From Planctomycetota bacterium (GTDB lineage: Bacteria > Planctomycetota > Phycisphaerae > SM23-33): a stretch of 64,000 nt of DNA. The stretch lies in the NCBI GenBank assembly GCA_022705325.1, contig JAKJER010000006.1:105097-169096 (forward strand). Reading direction: 5' to 3'. The translations under genes and the position numbers were made by a program. The notes under the pieces are model-generated. The model saw only the letters and a program-made list of their open reading frames with translations. It was not told the origin of the DNA and searched no databases. Position 1 is the first letter of the stretch; every line of letters starts with the position of its first letter. Positions 25,989 to 33,447 of this stretch are shown piece by piece.

Positions 25989-27380
25989 ATGAAGCGCACG
26001 CGTATCAAGGATGCCCTGGAGAGCATGGACGTGGGGGCGGAGGTCGCCCTGGCCGGCTGGGTCCGCACCGTCCGCACCAGCAAGGGGGGCTTCAGCTTCC
26101 TCGCCCTCAACGACGGCTCGTGCATGGCCACCATCCAGGTGGTGGCCGACAGCGCCCTGCCCAACTACGACGCCGTCGCCCACCTGACCACCGGCTGCTC
26201 GGTGATCGTCCGGGGCGAACTCGTCGCCAGCCCCGCCAAGGGCCAGCGGGTCGAGGTCAAGGCGACGGAGGTGCAGGTGGTCGGCCTGGCCGATGCGGAC
26301 ACCTACCCCATCCAGCCCAAGCACCACACCTTCGAGTTCCTGCGCCAGCAGGCCCACCTGCGGACCCGGACCAACACGTTCGGCGCCGTCGCGCGCGTCC
26401 GCAACGCCGTCTGCGCCGCCATTCACGAGTTCTTCCAGTCGCGCCACTTCCTCTACGTCCACACGCCCATCATCACCGCCAGCGACTGCGAGGGCGCGGG
26501 CCAGCTCTTCCGCGTCACCACGCTCGACCACGCCCAGCCGCCCAGGACGCCCGAGGGGCAGATCGACTACTCCCAGGACTTCTTCGGCCGCTCCTCCTAC
26601 CTCACCGTCTCGGGCCAGCTCGAGGTCGAGACCTACGCCTGCTCGCTGGGCAACGTGTACACCTTCGGGCCCACCTTCCGGGCCGAGAACTCCAACACGC
26701 CGCGCCACCTGGCCGAGTTCTGGATGGTCGAGCCGGAGATCGTCTTCGCCGACCTGGCCGACGACGCCGACCTGGCCGAGCAGTTCCTCAAGTTCCTCTT
26801 CCGCGCCGTGCTCGATCGATGCGGGCAGGACGTGGCCTTCTTCAACGAGCGGATCGACAAGACCGTCATCGACACGCTCACCCACGTAGCCGACAGCGAC
26901 TTCGTCCGCCTGGACTACACCGAGGCCGTCGAGATCCTCCAGAAGGCCGACCGCCAGTGGGACTACCCCCCCGCCTGGGGCAACGACCTCCAGACCGAGC
27001 ACGAGCGATTCCTCACCGAGCAGACCTTCAAGAAGCCCGTCATCCTGATGAACTACCCCGCCTCCATCAAGCCGTTCTACATGCGACTCAACGACGACGG
27101 CAGGACGGTGGCGGCCATGGACGTGCTGGTGCCCAAGATCGGCGAGATCATCGGGGGCAGCCAGCGGGAAGAGCGGCTGGACGTGCTGGAGTCGCGGATC
27201 GACGCCCAGCACATGCGCAAGGAAGACTACTGGTGGTACACCGACCTGCGCCGCTACGGAACGGTGCCCCACGCGGGCTTCGGCCTAGGCCTGGAGCGGA
27301 CCGTCCAGTTCGTCACCGGCATGGCCAACATCCGCGACGTCATCCCGTTCCCCCGCGCGCCGCGGTCGGCGGACTTCTAG
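25989..27380 (+). CDS. asnS: Asparagine--tRNA ligase
   Basis: A 463-residue protein of normal AsnRS length. Residues 1-105 are the OB-fold anticodon-binding domain ([20 protein letters not shown]). The class II catalytic domain shows motif 2 ([20 protein letters not shown]) and motif 3 ([20 protein letters not shown] and DVIPFPR). [20 protein letters not shown] and [13 protein letters not shown] favour Asn over Asp specificity. It charges tRNA-Asn directly. gatCAB is encoded a few kilobases downstream, so the amidotransferase is probably needed mainly for Gln-tRNA. Confidence 0.96.
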   Translation: MKRTRIKDALESMDVGAEVALAGWVRTVRTSKGGFSFLALNDGSCMATIQVVADSALPNYDAVAHLTTGCSVIVRGELVASPAKGQRVEVKATEVQVVGLADADTYPIQPKHHTFEFLRQQAHLRTRTNTFGAVARVRNAVCAAIHEFFQSRHFLYVHTPIITASDCEGAGQLFRVTTLDHAQPPRTPEGQIDYSQDFFGRSSYLTVSGQLEVETYACSLGNVYTFGPTFRAENSNTPRHLAEFWMVEPEIVFADLADDADLAEQFLKFLFRAVLDRCGQDVAFFNERIDKTVIDTLTHVADSDFVRLDYTEAVEILQKADRQWDYPPAWGNDLQTEHERFLTEQTFKKPVILMNYPASIKPFYMRLNDDGRTVAAMDVLVPKIGEIIGGSQREERLDVLESRIDAQHMRKEDYWWYTDLRRYGTVPHAGFGLGLERTVQFVTGMANIRDVIPFPRAPRSADF

Positions 27381-27476
27381 TTGTTGCTCGTTGGTTGTTG
27401 GTCCGGAGCATCAACAGTCCTCGAACGGGCAGACCGTCCTCGATAGACAATCAACAACCGCCACGTAGAATGAGTC

Positions 27477-28103
27477 ATGAAAGTCGAATTGCACTTACAT
27501 ACCAGCCGCTACAGCGGGTGCGCGTCGGCGACGGCCTACCAGTTGATGCAGGCCCTGATCGACGCCCGCTATGACGCGGCGTACATCACCGAGCACGACG
27601 CGGTCTGGACGCATTGGGAACTGGAGGCCCTCCAGAAGGAGTTCCCCCGTCTGCGGATCCTGCCCGGCATGGAGCTGACGATCTCGCGCGAGCCGCTCCA
27701 GCACCTGGTCATTCTGGGCACCAACGACCCGTCCTACCTGGAGCTGGGCGAGGCCGGCGACATCCTCGACAAGGCCCGCGACGAGGGGCACCTGACGATC
27801 CTGGCTCACCCCTGCCGCTGGCCGGGCGCCGGCGAGCTGCTGGAGCGCGGCCTGCTGCCCGACGCCCTGGAATACGAGACCTGCAACCACAACCCCGCTC
27901 AGGCCTGCAAGGCCAAGGCCCTGGCGGACAAGTACAGGCTTCCGCTGGTCAACGCAGGGGACACCCACGCCCTGAGCTTTCTCGGACGGTTCTGGATCGA
28001 GACGCACGAGCCGGTCCTGGCCTCGGGCGACATTCGCGAGCTGGTCCTCAGCGGCCGGTACGACAACCGTGTCGGCAAGGGCGGGACGATCAAGGTGTTC
28101 TGA
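27477..28103 (+). CDS. PHP-domain metal-dependent hydrolase
   Basis: A 208-residue protein. The PHP metal ligands are visible: ELHLHTSRYSG (two His), ITEHDAVW, LPGMELTIS, LAHPCR and GDTHALS. This matches the small PHP family that includes 3',5'-nucleotide phosphatases and histidinol phosphatase relatives. The domain fills the whole protein, and nothing else is attached. It follows asnS after 96 bases and converges with infA. The substrate is unknown. Confidence 0.85.
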   Translation: MKVELHLHTSRYSGCASATAYQLMQALIDARYDAAYITEHDAVWTHWELEALQKEFPRLRILPGMELTISREPLQHLVILGTNDPSYLELGEAGDILDKARDEGHLTILAHPCRWPGAGELLERGLLPDALEYETCNHNPAQACKAKALADKYRLPLVNAGDTHALSFLGRFWIETHEPVLASGDIRELVLSGRYDNRVGKGGTIKVF

Positions 28104-28125
28104 GGGAGGGCATGGACATGCAAAT

Positions 28126-28150
28126 GCCCACGCCGGGGCGCTGCGTGGGC
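28126..28150 (-). terminator. Hairpin terminator of infA
   Basis: GCCCACGC (28126-28133) pairs with GCGTGGGC (28143-28150). On the minus strand the stem is followed by ATTTGCAT. It lies between the convergent PHP and infA genes. Confidence 0.5.
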
Positions 28151-28177
28151 CTGGAAGCAAGCGATCGGGCCGGCGGA

Positions 28178-28405
28178 TTACCGCTGCCGGAAGACGATCC
28201 GCCCCTTGGTCAGATCGTACGGGCTGAGTTGGACCAGCACCTTGTCACCGGGGGTGATGCGGATGTAGTTGCGCCGCATCTTGCCCGAGATGTGACCGAT
28301 GATCTCGTGCTTGCGCTGGCCGGTCTCGATCTCCAGGCGGAACATGGCGTTGGGCAACGCGGCTTTCACGATCGCTTCGACTTCAATGACATCGCTCTTG
28401 GGCAT
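28178..28405 (-). CDS. infA: Translation initiation factor IF-1
   Basis: A 75-residue OB-fold protein starting [20 protein letters not shown], with AGAAGG just before ATG 28405. [29 protein letters not shown] and [22 protein letters not shown] are nearly canonical. IF-1 binds the ribosomal A site during initiation together with IF-2 and IF-3. In many bacteria infA sits between map and rpmJ; here it stands alone beside gatC with its own promoter. Confidence 0.97.
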   Translation of the reverse strand: MPKSDVIEVEAIVKAALPNAMFRLEIETGQRKHEIIGHISGKMRRNYIRITPGDKVLVQLSPYDLTKGRIVFRQR

Positions 28406-28478
28406 AGAACCTTCTGGGTAACCCTTTTCCTGCAACTGCCAAGGACGCCCCGACGGCCGGGGTGCAATTGATCGCGCA

Positions 28479-28507
28479 ATCATAGCATCCGCTTCCGGAT
28501 GCGTCAA
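28479..28507 (-). promoter_or_regulatory. Predicted strong promoter of infA
   Basis: On the minus strand TTGACG (28502-28507) and TATGAT (28479-28484) are 17 bases apart, matching the housekeeping consensus at 10 of 12 positions. The infA start codon is 74 bases downstream of the -10 element. Confidence 0.65.
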
Positions 28508-28568
28508 TCACCGGGCGAATCTTTTGGCCGCCCTCGCTGGGGCAACGCGGACGTTCCGCCCGAGTCAC

Positions 28569-28597
28569 TTGACACCGCGTCGCCCTTGGCCAATGAT
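28569..28597 (+). promoter_or_regulatory. Predicted promoter of gatCA
   Basis: TTGACA (28569-28574) is a perfect -35 hexamer; a weaker AATGAT (28592-28597) follows after 17 bases, 36 bases before the gatC start. It diverges from the infA promoter. Confidence 0.5.
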
Positions 28598-28633
28598 AAG
28601 GGACCGGGCAGTCGTGCCCGAGCGGAGCCACGC

Positions 28634-28936
28634 ATGAGCAAGACAATCGAGTCCGACCTGGTCCGCCACATCGGCAAACTCAGCCGAATCGAGTTGACCG
28701 ACCAGGAGACGCAAACGCTCGCCACCCAACTGGGGGCCATCCTGGTCTACTTCGACAAGCTCCAGGGACTGCCCACCGACGGCGTCGAGCCCATGGTCCA
28801 CGCCCTCGAAGTCCACAACGCCCTGGCCGACGATGTCCCCCATCAGTCGCTGACCGCCGACCAGGCCCTCGCCAACGCACCCGACCGCGACGGCGACTTC
28901 TTCAAGGTGCCCAAGGTGATCGGGGACAGCCAATGA
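28634..28936 (+). CDS. gatC: Asp/Glu-tRNA amidotransferase subunit C
   Basis: A 100-residue protein. ATG 28634 gives the canonical helix VRHIGKLSRIELTDQETQTL followed by QLGAILVYFDKLQGL, TDGVEP and a tail ending FFKVPKVIGDSQ. GatC wraps around the A-B interface and stabilises the amidotransferase. The stop overlaps the gatA start as ATGA, so the two are translationally coupled. Confidence 0.95.
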   Translation: MSKTIESDLVRHIGKLSRIELTDQETQTLATQLGAILVYFDKLQGLPTDGVEPMVHALEVHNALADDVPHQSLTADQALANAPDRDGDFFKVPKVIGDSQ

Positions 28937-30441
28937 GCCACAACGTACTCGACCTGTCCGCGCTGGAGCTTCGCGAGGCCGTCGCCTCCGGCGAGTTGAC
29001 CGCCGGCGAAGCCGTCGAGGCGTACCTGGACGCCATCGAGCGCCGCGAGCCCCATCTGCGGGCCTACAACGAGGTGCTGGCCGACGAGGCCCGCGCCCAG
29101 GCCGACCAGGTCGACGCCCAGCGTCGCGACGGCCTGCCCATGGGCCCGCTGGCCGGCGTGCCCGTCGCCCTCAAGGACAATCTCTGCACGCCCTTCGGGC
29201 ACACCACCTGCTCCAGCAAGATGCTCGCCGACTTCCGGGCGCCGTACACCGCCACCGCGGTGGCCAAGCTCCGACAGGCCGGGGCGGTCATCCTGGGCAA
29301 GACCAACCTCGACGAGTTCGCCATGGGCTCGTCCACCGAGAACAGCGGCTTTGCCCCCACGTGCAACCCATGGGACCCGAAACGCGTGCCGGGCGGGTCC
29401 TCGGGCGGGTCCGCCGCCGCCGTCGCCGCCCGCACCTGCGCCGCCGCACTCGGCAGCGACACCGGCGGGTCGATCCGCCAACCGGCCGCCTTCTGCGGCG
29501 TGGTCGGACTCAAGCCCACCTACGGGCGAGTAAGCCGGTTCGGGCTGGTCGCCTACGGATCGAGCCTCGACCAGATCGGGCCGCTCGGGCGGGACGTCGC
29601 CGACGCCGCCCTGCTGGCCGACGTGATTTCCGGCTACGACCCCAAGGACTCCACCTCCATCGACCGACCCGTGGGCGACTTCCTGGCCGGGCTCGACCGG
29701 CCCGTTCACAACCTCCGTGTCGGCTGGCCCGGCGAGTTCTTCTCCGACGCGCTGGACGGCGAGATCCGCTCGGCCATTGAGAAGGCCCGCGATCTGTACA
29801 AGGAACTCGGTGCCACCATCGTCGACGTTTCGCTGCCCCACAGCCGCATCGACACCGACGCCGCGGGCAACCTCTCCTCCTACGCCGTCGCCTGCTACTA
29901 CATCGTCGCGATGGCTGAGGCGTCCAGCAACCTCGCCCGCTACGATGGCGTCCACTACGGGCACCGCACCGACAGGCCCTGCGACGACATCCTCGATCTG
30001 TACTCCCGCAGCCGGGCCGAGGGGCTCGGCGAAGAAGTCAAACGCCGCATCATGCTGGGGACCTACACCCTGTCGGCCGGGTACTACGACGCCTATTACC
30101 ACAAGGCCCTGAAGGTCCGCCGGCTGATCAAGAACGACTTCGACCGGGCGTTCGAGCAGTGCGACGTGCTGCTGTGCCCGACCACGCCGACCACCGCGTT
30201 CGCCCTGGGCGAGAAGACGGCCGACCCGCTGACGATGTACCTGGCCGACATCTACACGATCTCGGTGAACCTGGCCGGCCTGCCGGGCCTGTCGCTGCCC
30301 GCGGGCGTGTCGGCGGCGGGCCTGCCCATCGGCATGCAGCTCATCGGTCCGGTCTTCCGCGAGGACCTGCTGCTGCGGGCCGGACGGATGTTCGAGAAGG
30401 CCAGCGGCATCAGCCGCCTCGCCCCGCCGATGGTGCAGTAG
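28933..30441 (+). CDS. gatA: Asp/Glu-tRNA amidotransferase subunit A
   Basis: A 502-residue protein of usual length. The amidase signature is complete: GVPVALKDNLCT with the catalytic lysine, VPGGSSGGSAAAVAAR, and LGSDTGGSIRQPAAFCG with the cis-Ser and Ser nucleophile. CPTTPTTAFALGE and NLAGLPGLSLPAG follow near the C-terminus. GatA releases ammonia from glutamine and passes it to GatB to convert Glu-tRNA-Gln or Asp-tRNA-Asn. gatB is separated from it by about 1.3 kb holding a transposase and a small membrane gene. Confidence 0.97.
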   Translation: MSHNVLDLSALELREAVASGELTAGEAVEAYLDAIERREPHLRAYNEVLADEARAQADQVDAQRRDGLPMGPLAGVPVALKDNLCTPFGHTTCSSKMLADFRAPYTATAVAKLRQAGAVILGKTNLDEFAMGSSTENSGFAPTCNPWDPKRVPGGSSGGSAAAVAARTCAAALGSDTGGSIRQPAAFCGVVGLKPTYGRVSRFGLVAYGSSLDQIGPLGRDVADAALLADVISGYDPKDSTSIDRPVGDFLAGLDRPVHNLRVGWPGEFFSDALDGEIRSAIEKARDLYKELGATIVDVSLPHSRIDTDAAGNLSSYAVACYYIVAMAEASSNLARYDGVHYGHRTDRPCDDILDLYSRSRAEGLGEEVKRRIMLGTYTLSAGYYDAYYHKALKVRRLIKNDFDRAFEQCDVLLCPTTPTTAFALGEKTADPLTMYLADIYTISVNLAGLPGLSLPAGVSAAGLPIGMQLIGPVFREDLLLRAGRMFEKASGISRLAPPMVQ

Positions 30442-30482
30442 CAGGGCTCGAAAGGCGCCGTCGGCCGCGCGTAGAGACAGTT

Positions 30483-30496
30483 CGCCCCAAGGGGCG
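30483..30496. repeat. Isolated palindrome of the GCCCCgAAGGGGC family
   Basis: CGCCCCAAGGGGCG is a perfect 14-base palindrome. A degenerate copy (GCCCTGAAGGGGC) follows at 30542-30554. Both precede the two full repeat units and probably are worn relatives of them. The remainder of 30442-30562 holds nothing else recognised. Confidence 0.7.
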
Positions 30497-30562
30497 ACGG
30501 ATTCACACCAATAGCAGGGAAGCTGCAAGAAGACGCCGGTCGCCCTGAAGGGGCTGGGAACT

Positions 30563-30772
30563 CGCCCCGAAGGGGCGGTGGACGGTAGCCGGGGGTGAGG
30601 CCCTCCGGGCCGAGCCCCCGGAAAGCGGCGCAAAGAAAGGTAGCCCCGAAGGGGCGTCGGACTCCCCCTGAAGGGACTGGAAACTCGTTCCGAAGGGGCG
30701 GCGGACGGTAGCCGGGGGTGAGCGAAACGAGCCCCCGGAAACCGGCGCAAAACGAAGCAGCCCCGAAGGGGC
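30563..30772 (+). repeat. Two palindromic repeat units left of the transposase
   Basis: Unit 1 (30563-30655) and unit 2 (30686-30772) share one layout: a GCCCCGAAGGGGC palindrome, then GGACGGTAGCCGGGGGTGAG, a hairpin whose other arm reads GAGCCCCCGGAAA, then GGCGCAAA, and a closing GCCCCGAAGGGGC. The first unit has an extra GGCCCTCCGGGCC in the hairpin loop, and the opening palindrome of unit 2 is imperfect (CGTTCCGAAGGGGCG). Confidence 0.85.
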
Positions 30773-30785
30773 GTCGGAGAAGCCG

Positions 30786-31229
30786 ATGTCATACACGTGC
30801 CTTCGATACCACATCACCTACAGCACCAAAGAGCGCCGCACCTGGATATCGCCCGAACTCCTTCCGCGCATCTGCGAGTACATGGGCGGAATGATCCGCC
30901 AGGTCAAGGGGCACCCCATTCTCATCAATGAGCCGGAGGACCACCTGCACGTGGTGTGTTCCATTCCCCCGACCATCACCGTGGCTGACTTCATCCGCGA
31001 CCTCAAGTCCAACTGCACGAGTTGGATCCACGACACCTTTCCGGACTTGCGGGATTTCTGCTGGCAAGACGGCTACGCCGCCTTTACTGTTTCTCCTACG
31101 GTATTGCCCCCGCTGCTCAACTATGTCCTCGCGCAGCAGGAGCACCACAAGAAGGTGTCCTTCCGGGACGAACTGATCTGGCTCCTGAAGAACCACGGGA
31201 TCGGGTTTGATGAGCGATATCTACTTTGA
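30786..31229 (+). CDS. Y1 (HUH) transposase of the IS200/RAYT type
   Basis: A 147-residue protein, intact. The HUH metal motif is HLH at residues 53-55 (EPEDHLHVVCSI), FCWQDGYAAFTVS at 91-103 is a signature of Y1 transposases, and the nucleophile is Tyr113 in NYVLAQQEHHKK. Such enzymes nick single-stranded DNA at hairpins and form a phosphotyrosine link. IS200-type TnpA moves its own element, while RAYT relatives are domesticated and act on REP hairpins. Flanking hairpin repeats on both sides make the RAYT-like reading attractive. No tnpB is present. Confidence 0.9.
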   Translation: MSYTCLRYHITYSTKERRTWISPELLPRICEYMGGMIRQVKGHPILINEPEDHLHVVCSIPPTITVADFIRDLKSNCTSWIHDTFPDLRDFCWQDGYAAFTVSPTVLPPLLNYVLAQQEHHKKVSFRDELIWLLKNHGIGFDERYLL

Positions 31230-31237
31230 CTTCCGCC

Positions 31238-31324
31238 GCCCCTTCGGGGCTGATTGCTCGGGAGCTTCGGTTCCGGGGGCTCGCTGCGCTCACCCCCGGC
31301 TACCATCCGACGCCCCTTCGGGGC
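31238..31324 (-). repeat. Palindromic repeat unit right of the transposase, inverted
   Basis: Reverse-complemented, this stretch reads GCCCCGAAGGGGCG, TCGGATGGTAGCCGGGGGTG, AGCGCAGCGAGCCCCCGGAA and ends with GCCCCGAAGGGGC. That is the same unit as on the left side with a different hairpin loop and spacer. Its orientation is opposite to the left units. Confidence 0.85.
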
Positions 31325-31427
31325 GAATGCGGCAGGTACTAGCGGTCCTGCGCCCGCTTGGGGCACAGTCCTCACGCACAGGAAGACCCGCAAAGGAGTG
31401 CGCCGCAAGGGCGACAGGCAGGACAGA

Positions 31428-31781
31428 ATGGTGACTTCAACGGTGTTACTATCGCTCCTGCTAGTCAACATCCTCGTCGCCGTAACGGCCGGTAGGCAGT
31501 GGCTGATCATCCAGGCAGTGGTGCTGGACGCTGCGATCGTCTTTGTCTTCCTCACGCCCACTACGGTATATTTCTCGCACATGGCGATCGACTCGAGATT
31601 CCTGCTGTTTTCTCTGTTCTGCATGGTAGCGGGATCTGGGGCTCTCGCGATAGCCCTGAGAAAGAAGGACATCCCAGGTTGGAGGGGTAGATTCATCTGG
31701 CACTATGCAATCGTCGCAGGCCTTTGCGCATTGTTGGCTTATTTGACCGCCTTTGGCGACTTTGATTTGATTGGATTCTGA
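31428..31781 (+). CDS. Small multi-pass membrane protein, unknown function
   Basis: A 117-residue protein; ATG 31428 is preferred because the open frame upstream runs through the repeat unit. Four hydrophobic helices cover about residues 3-20, 25-50, 55-78 and 90-112. No motif is recognised. It is less GC-rich than its neighbours and sits between the transposase element and gatB, with its stop two bases before the gatB start. It may be a passenger of an old insertion or an unrelated local gene. Confidence 0.55.
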   Translation: MVTSTVLLSLLLVNILVAVTAGRQWLIIQAVVLDAAIVFVFLTPTTVYFSHMAIDSRFLLFSLFCMVAGSGALAIALRKKDIPGWRGRFIWHYAIVAGLCALLAYLTAFGDFDLIGF

Positions 31782-31783
31782 AC

Positions 31784-33262
31784 ATGGTTGAATCGCACGA
31801 CATCGTGAAGCCCATCATCGGGCTGGAGATCCACGTGGAGCTGGCGACGGCGACCAAGATGTTCTGCCGCTGCCGCAACCACTTCGGCGACCCGCCCAAC
31901 ACCAACGTCTGCCCGGTGTGCATCGGCATGCCCGGCGTGCTGCCGGTGATGAACCGCGTCGCCGTCGAGCTGTCCATGAAGGTCGGATTGGCTCTCAACT
32001 GCACCGTGCCCGACTTCACCAAGTGGGACCGCAAGAGCTACTACTACCCCGACCTGCCCAAGAACTACCAGATCAGCCAGTACGACCTGCCGCTGAACGT
32101 CGACGGGCACATCGAGGTCCCGCTGGCCGACGGGAGCATCAAGAAGGTCCGCATCCTGCGGGCCCACCTGGAAGAGGACGCGGGCAAGAACGTCCACGAC
32201 AACCCCGCCCACACGGGCGTGGACCTCAACCGGGCCGGCGTGCCCCTGCTGGAGATCGTCTCCCAGCCGGACATGAACTCGCCCGAGGAGGCCGGGGCCT
32301 ACGGGCGGGCCATGCAGCGCCTGGTCCGCTGGCTGGGCGCCAGCGAAGCCAACATGCAGATGGGGCACATGCGCTTCGAGCCCAACATCAACCTCCACAT
32401 CACCCGGGGCGGGGTGACGTACAAGACGCCCATCGTGGAGGTGAAGAACCTCAACAGCTTCCGCAGCCTGGAAGGCGCGGTCGCCTACGAAATCAACCGC
32501 CAGTACAGCGAGTGGCTGGGCAACCCGGACTACACGTTGGACAAGTGCGGAAAGCAGAACCGAGGCTGGGACGACGTGCGGCTCCAGACCGTCTTCCAGC
32601 GGGAAAAGGAAGAGGCCCACGACTACCGCTACTTCCCCGAGCCGGACCTGGTGCCCGTGCTGGTGGATGCGGAGTGGCGCGAGCGGCTCCGGGGGCAGAT
32701 CGTCGAGCTGCCCCTGGCGAGGCGGGCGCGGTACATGGGCGAGTACGGCCTGACTTTCAAGGAGGCCGACGCCCTCACGCAGGACGCACCCACGGGCGAC
32801 CTGCTGGACGCGGCGGTGGCGGCCGGGGCCGACGCCAAACGCTGCACCAATCTGCTGTTGGGTCGTGGAGCAGCCATCGCCAACGAGCGCGGCTGCTCGA
32901 TCGCCGAGGTGGGCCTGTCGGCCGGTCAGTTGACCGATCTGGCCAAAATGACGGATGCGGGGGAGATCAACGCGACGGCGGCCGCCAAGCTCTTCGACAA
33001 GCTGGCGGCCGAGGGCGGTTCGCCGCGGGAACTGGCCCAGGCGGAGGGTCTGCTGGCCGTGCGGGACGAGTCGGCCCTGGCGGCGTGGGTGGAGGAGGCG
33101 GTGTCGGCCAACGCCCAGGCGGCCGACGACGCCCGGTCGGAGGACCCCAAGAAGCGCAAGAAGGCGTTCGGCTTCCTGATGGGTCAGGTCATGCAGCGAT
33201 CCAAGGGGGCGGCGGCCCCGGCGGCGGTCCAAAAGCTTCTGCAGGAAAAACTTGGGCTGTGA
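31784..33262 (+). CDS. gatB: Asp/Glu-tRNA amidotransferase subunit B
   Basis: A 492-residue protein. KPIIGLEIHVELATATKMFC and PNTNVCPVCIGMPGVLPVMN mark the catalytic cradle, with the zinc-type cysteines C28/C44-type pattern visible. KSYYYPDLPKNYQISQYDLP, HLEEDAGKN and NRAGVPLLEIVSQPD are canonical. The last 150 residues form the helical and YqeY-like tail that grips the tRNA (GFLMGQVMQRSKGAAAPAAV). GatB phosphorylates and transamidates the misacylated tRNA with ammonia from GatA. Confidence 0.97.
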   Translation: MVESHDIVKPIIGLEIHVELATATKMFCRCRNHFGDPPNTNVCPVCIGMPGVLPVMNRVAVELSMKVGLALNCTVPDFTKWDRKSYYYPDLPKNYQISQYDLPLNVDGHIEVPLADGSIKKVRILRAHLEEDAGKNVHDNPAHTGVDLNRAGVPLLEIVSQPDMNSPEEAGAYGRAMQRLVRWLGASEANMQMGHMRFEPNINLHITRGGVTYKTPIVEVKNLNSFRSLEGAVAYEINRQYSEWLGNPDYTLDKCGKQNRGWDDVRLQTVFQREKEEAHDYRYFPEPDLVPVLVDAEWRERLRGQIVELPLARRARYMGEYGLTFKEADALTQDAPTGDLLDAAVAAGADAKRCTNLLLGRGAAIANERGCSIAEVGLSAGQLTDLAKMTDAGEINATAAAKLFDKLAAEGGSPRELAQAEGLLAVRDESALAAWVEEAVSANAQAADDARSEDPKKRKKAFGFLMGQVMQRSKGAAAPAAVQKLLQEKLGL

Positions 33263-33276
33263 AGATCGGAAAACTG

Positions 33277-33306
33277 TTGACTGTGCCTGGCGGATTCGCG
33301 GATACT
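33277..33306 (+). promoter_or_regulatory. Predicted promoter of the coiled-coil gene
   Basis: TTGACT (33277-33282) and GATACT (33301-33306) are 18 bases apart, 141 bases before the start codon at 33448. The match is 9 of 12. Confidence 0.45.
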
Positions 33307-33447
33307 GTTGCCACATTGGACTCCCGGGCCGACCAACGGACCGGGCAGGCGGATAGGGCACGAACAATCCGGGCGCCCCAGCCGGCGGAGCCGTTTTCCG
33401 CAGGGCGTGCCCGTAGCGGCGAAACGGCTATTTAAGGAGTTTGGTGC

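Larger units (their letters stand above)
30563..31324 (+). mobile_element. RAYT/IS200-like element bounded by inverted palindromic units
   Basis: A single Y1-HUH transposase gene is enclosed by repeat units, two in direct orientation on the left and one in inverted orientation on the right. The terminal units carry imperfect hairpins rather than ordinary IS inverted repeats, as in REP-associated tyrosine transposase loci. The element lies between gatA and the genes leading to gatB. Confidence 0.7.

Noticed and set aside
30483..30772. Repeated palindromes considered as a CRISPR array
   Set aside because: Units are hairpin-bearing and about 90 bases long, spacing is irregular, and no cas genes are present.
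33301..33447. Continuation of a plus-strand frame past gatB
   Set aside because: It is an alternative frame of gatB with Arg/Gly-rich noise and ends before the next ribosome-binding site.
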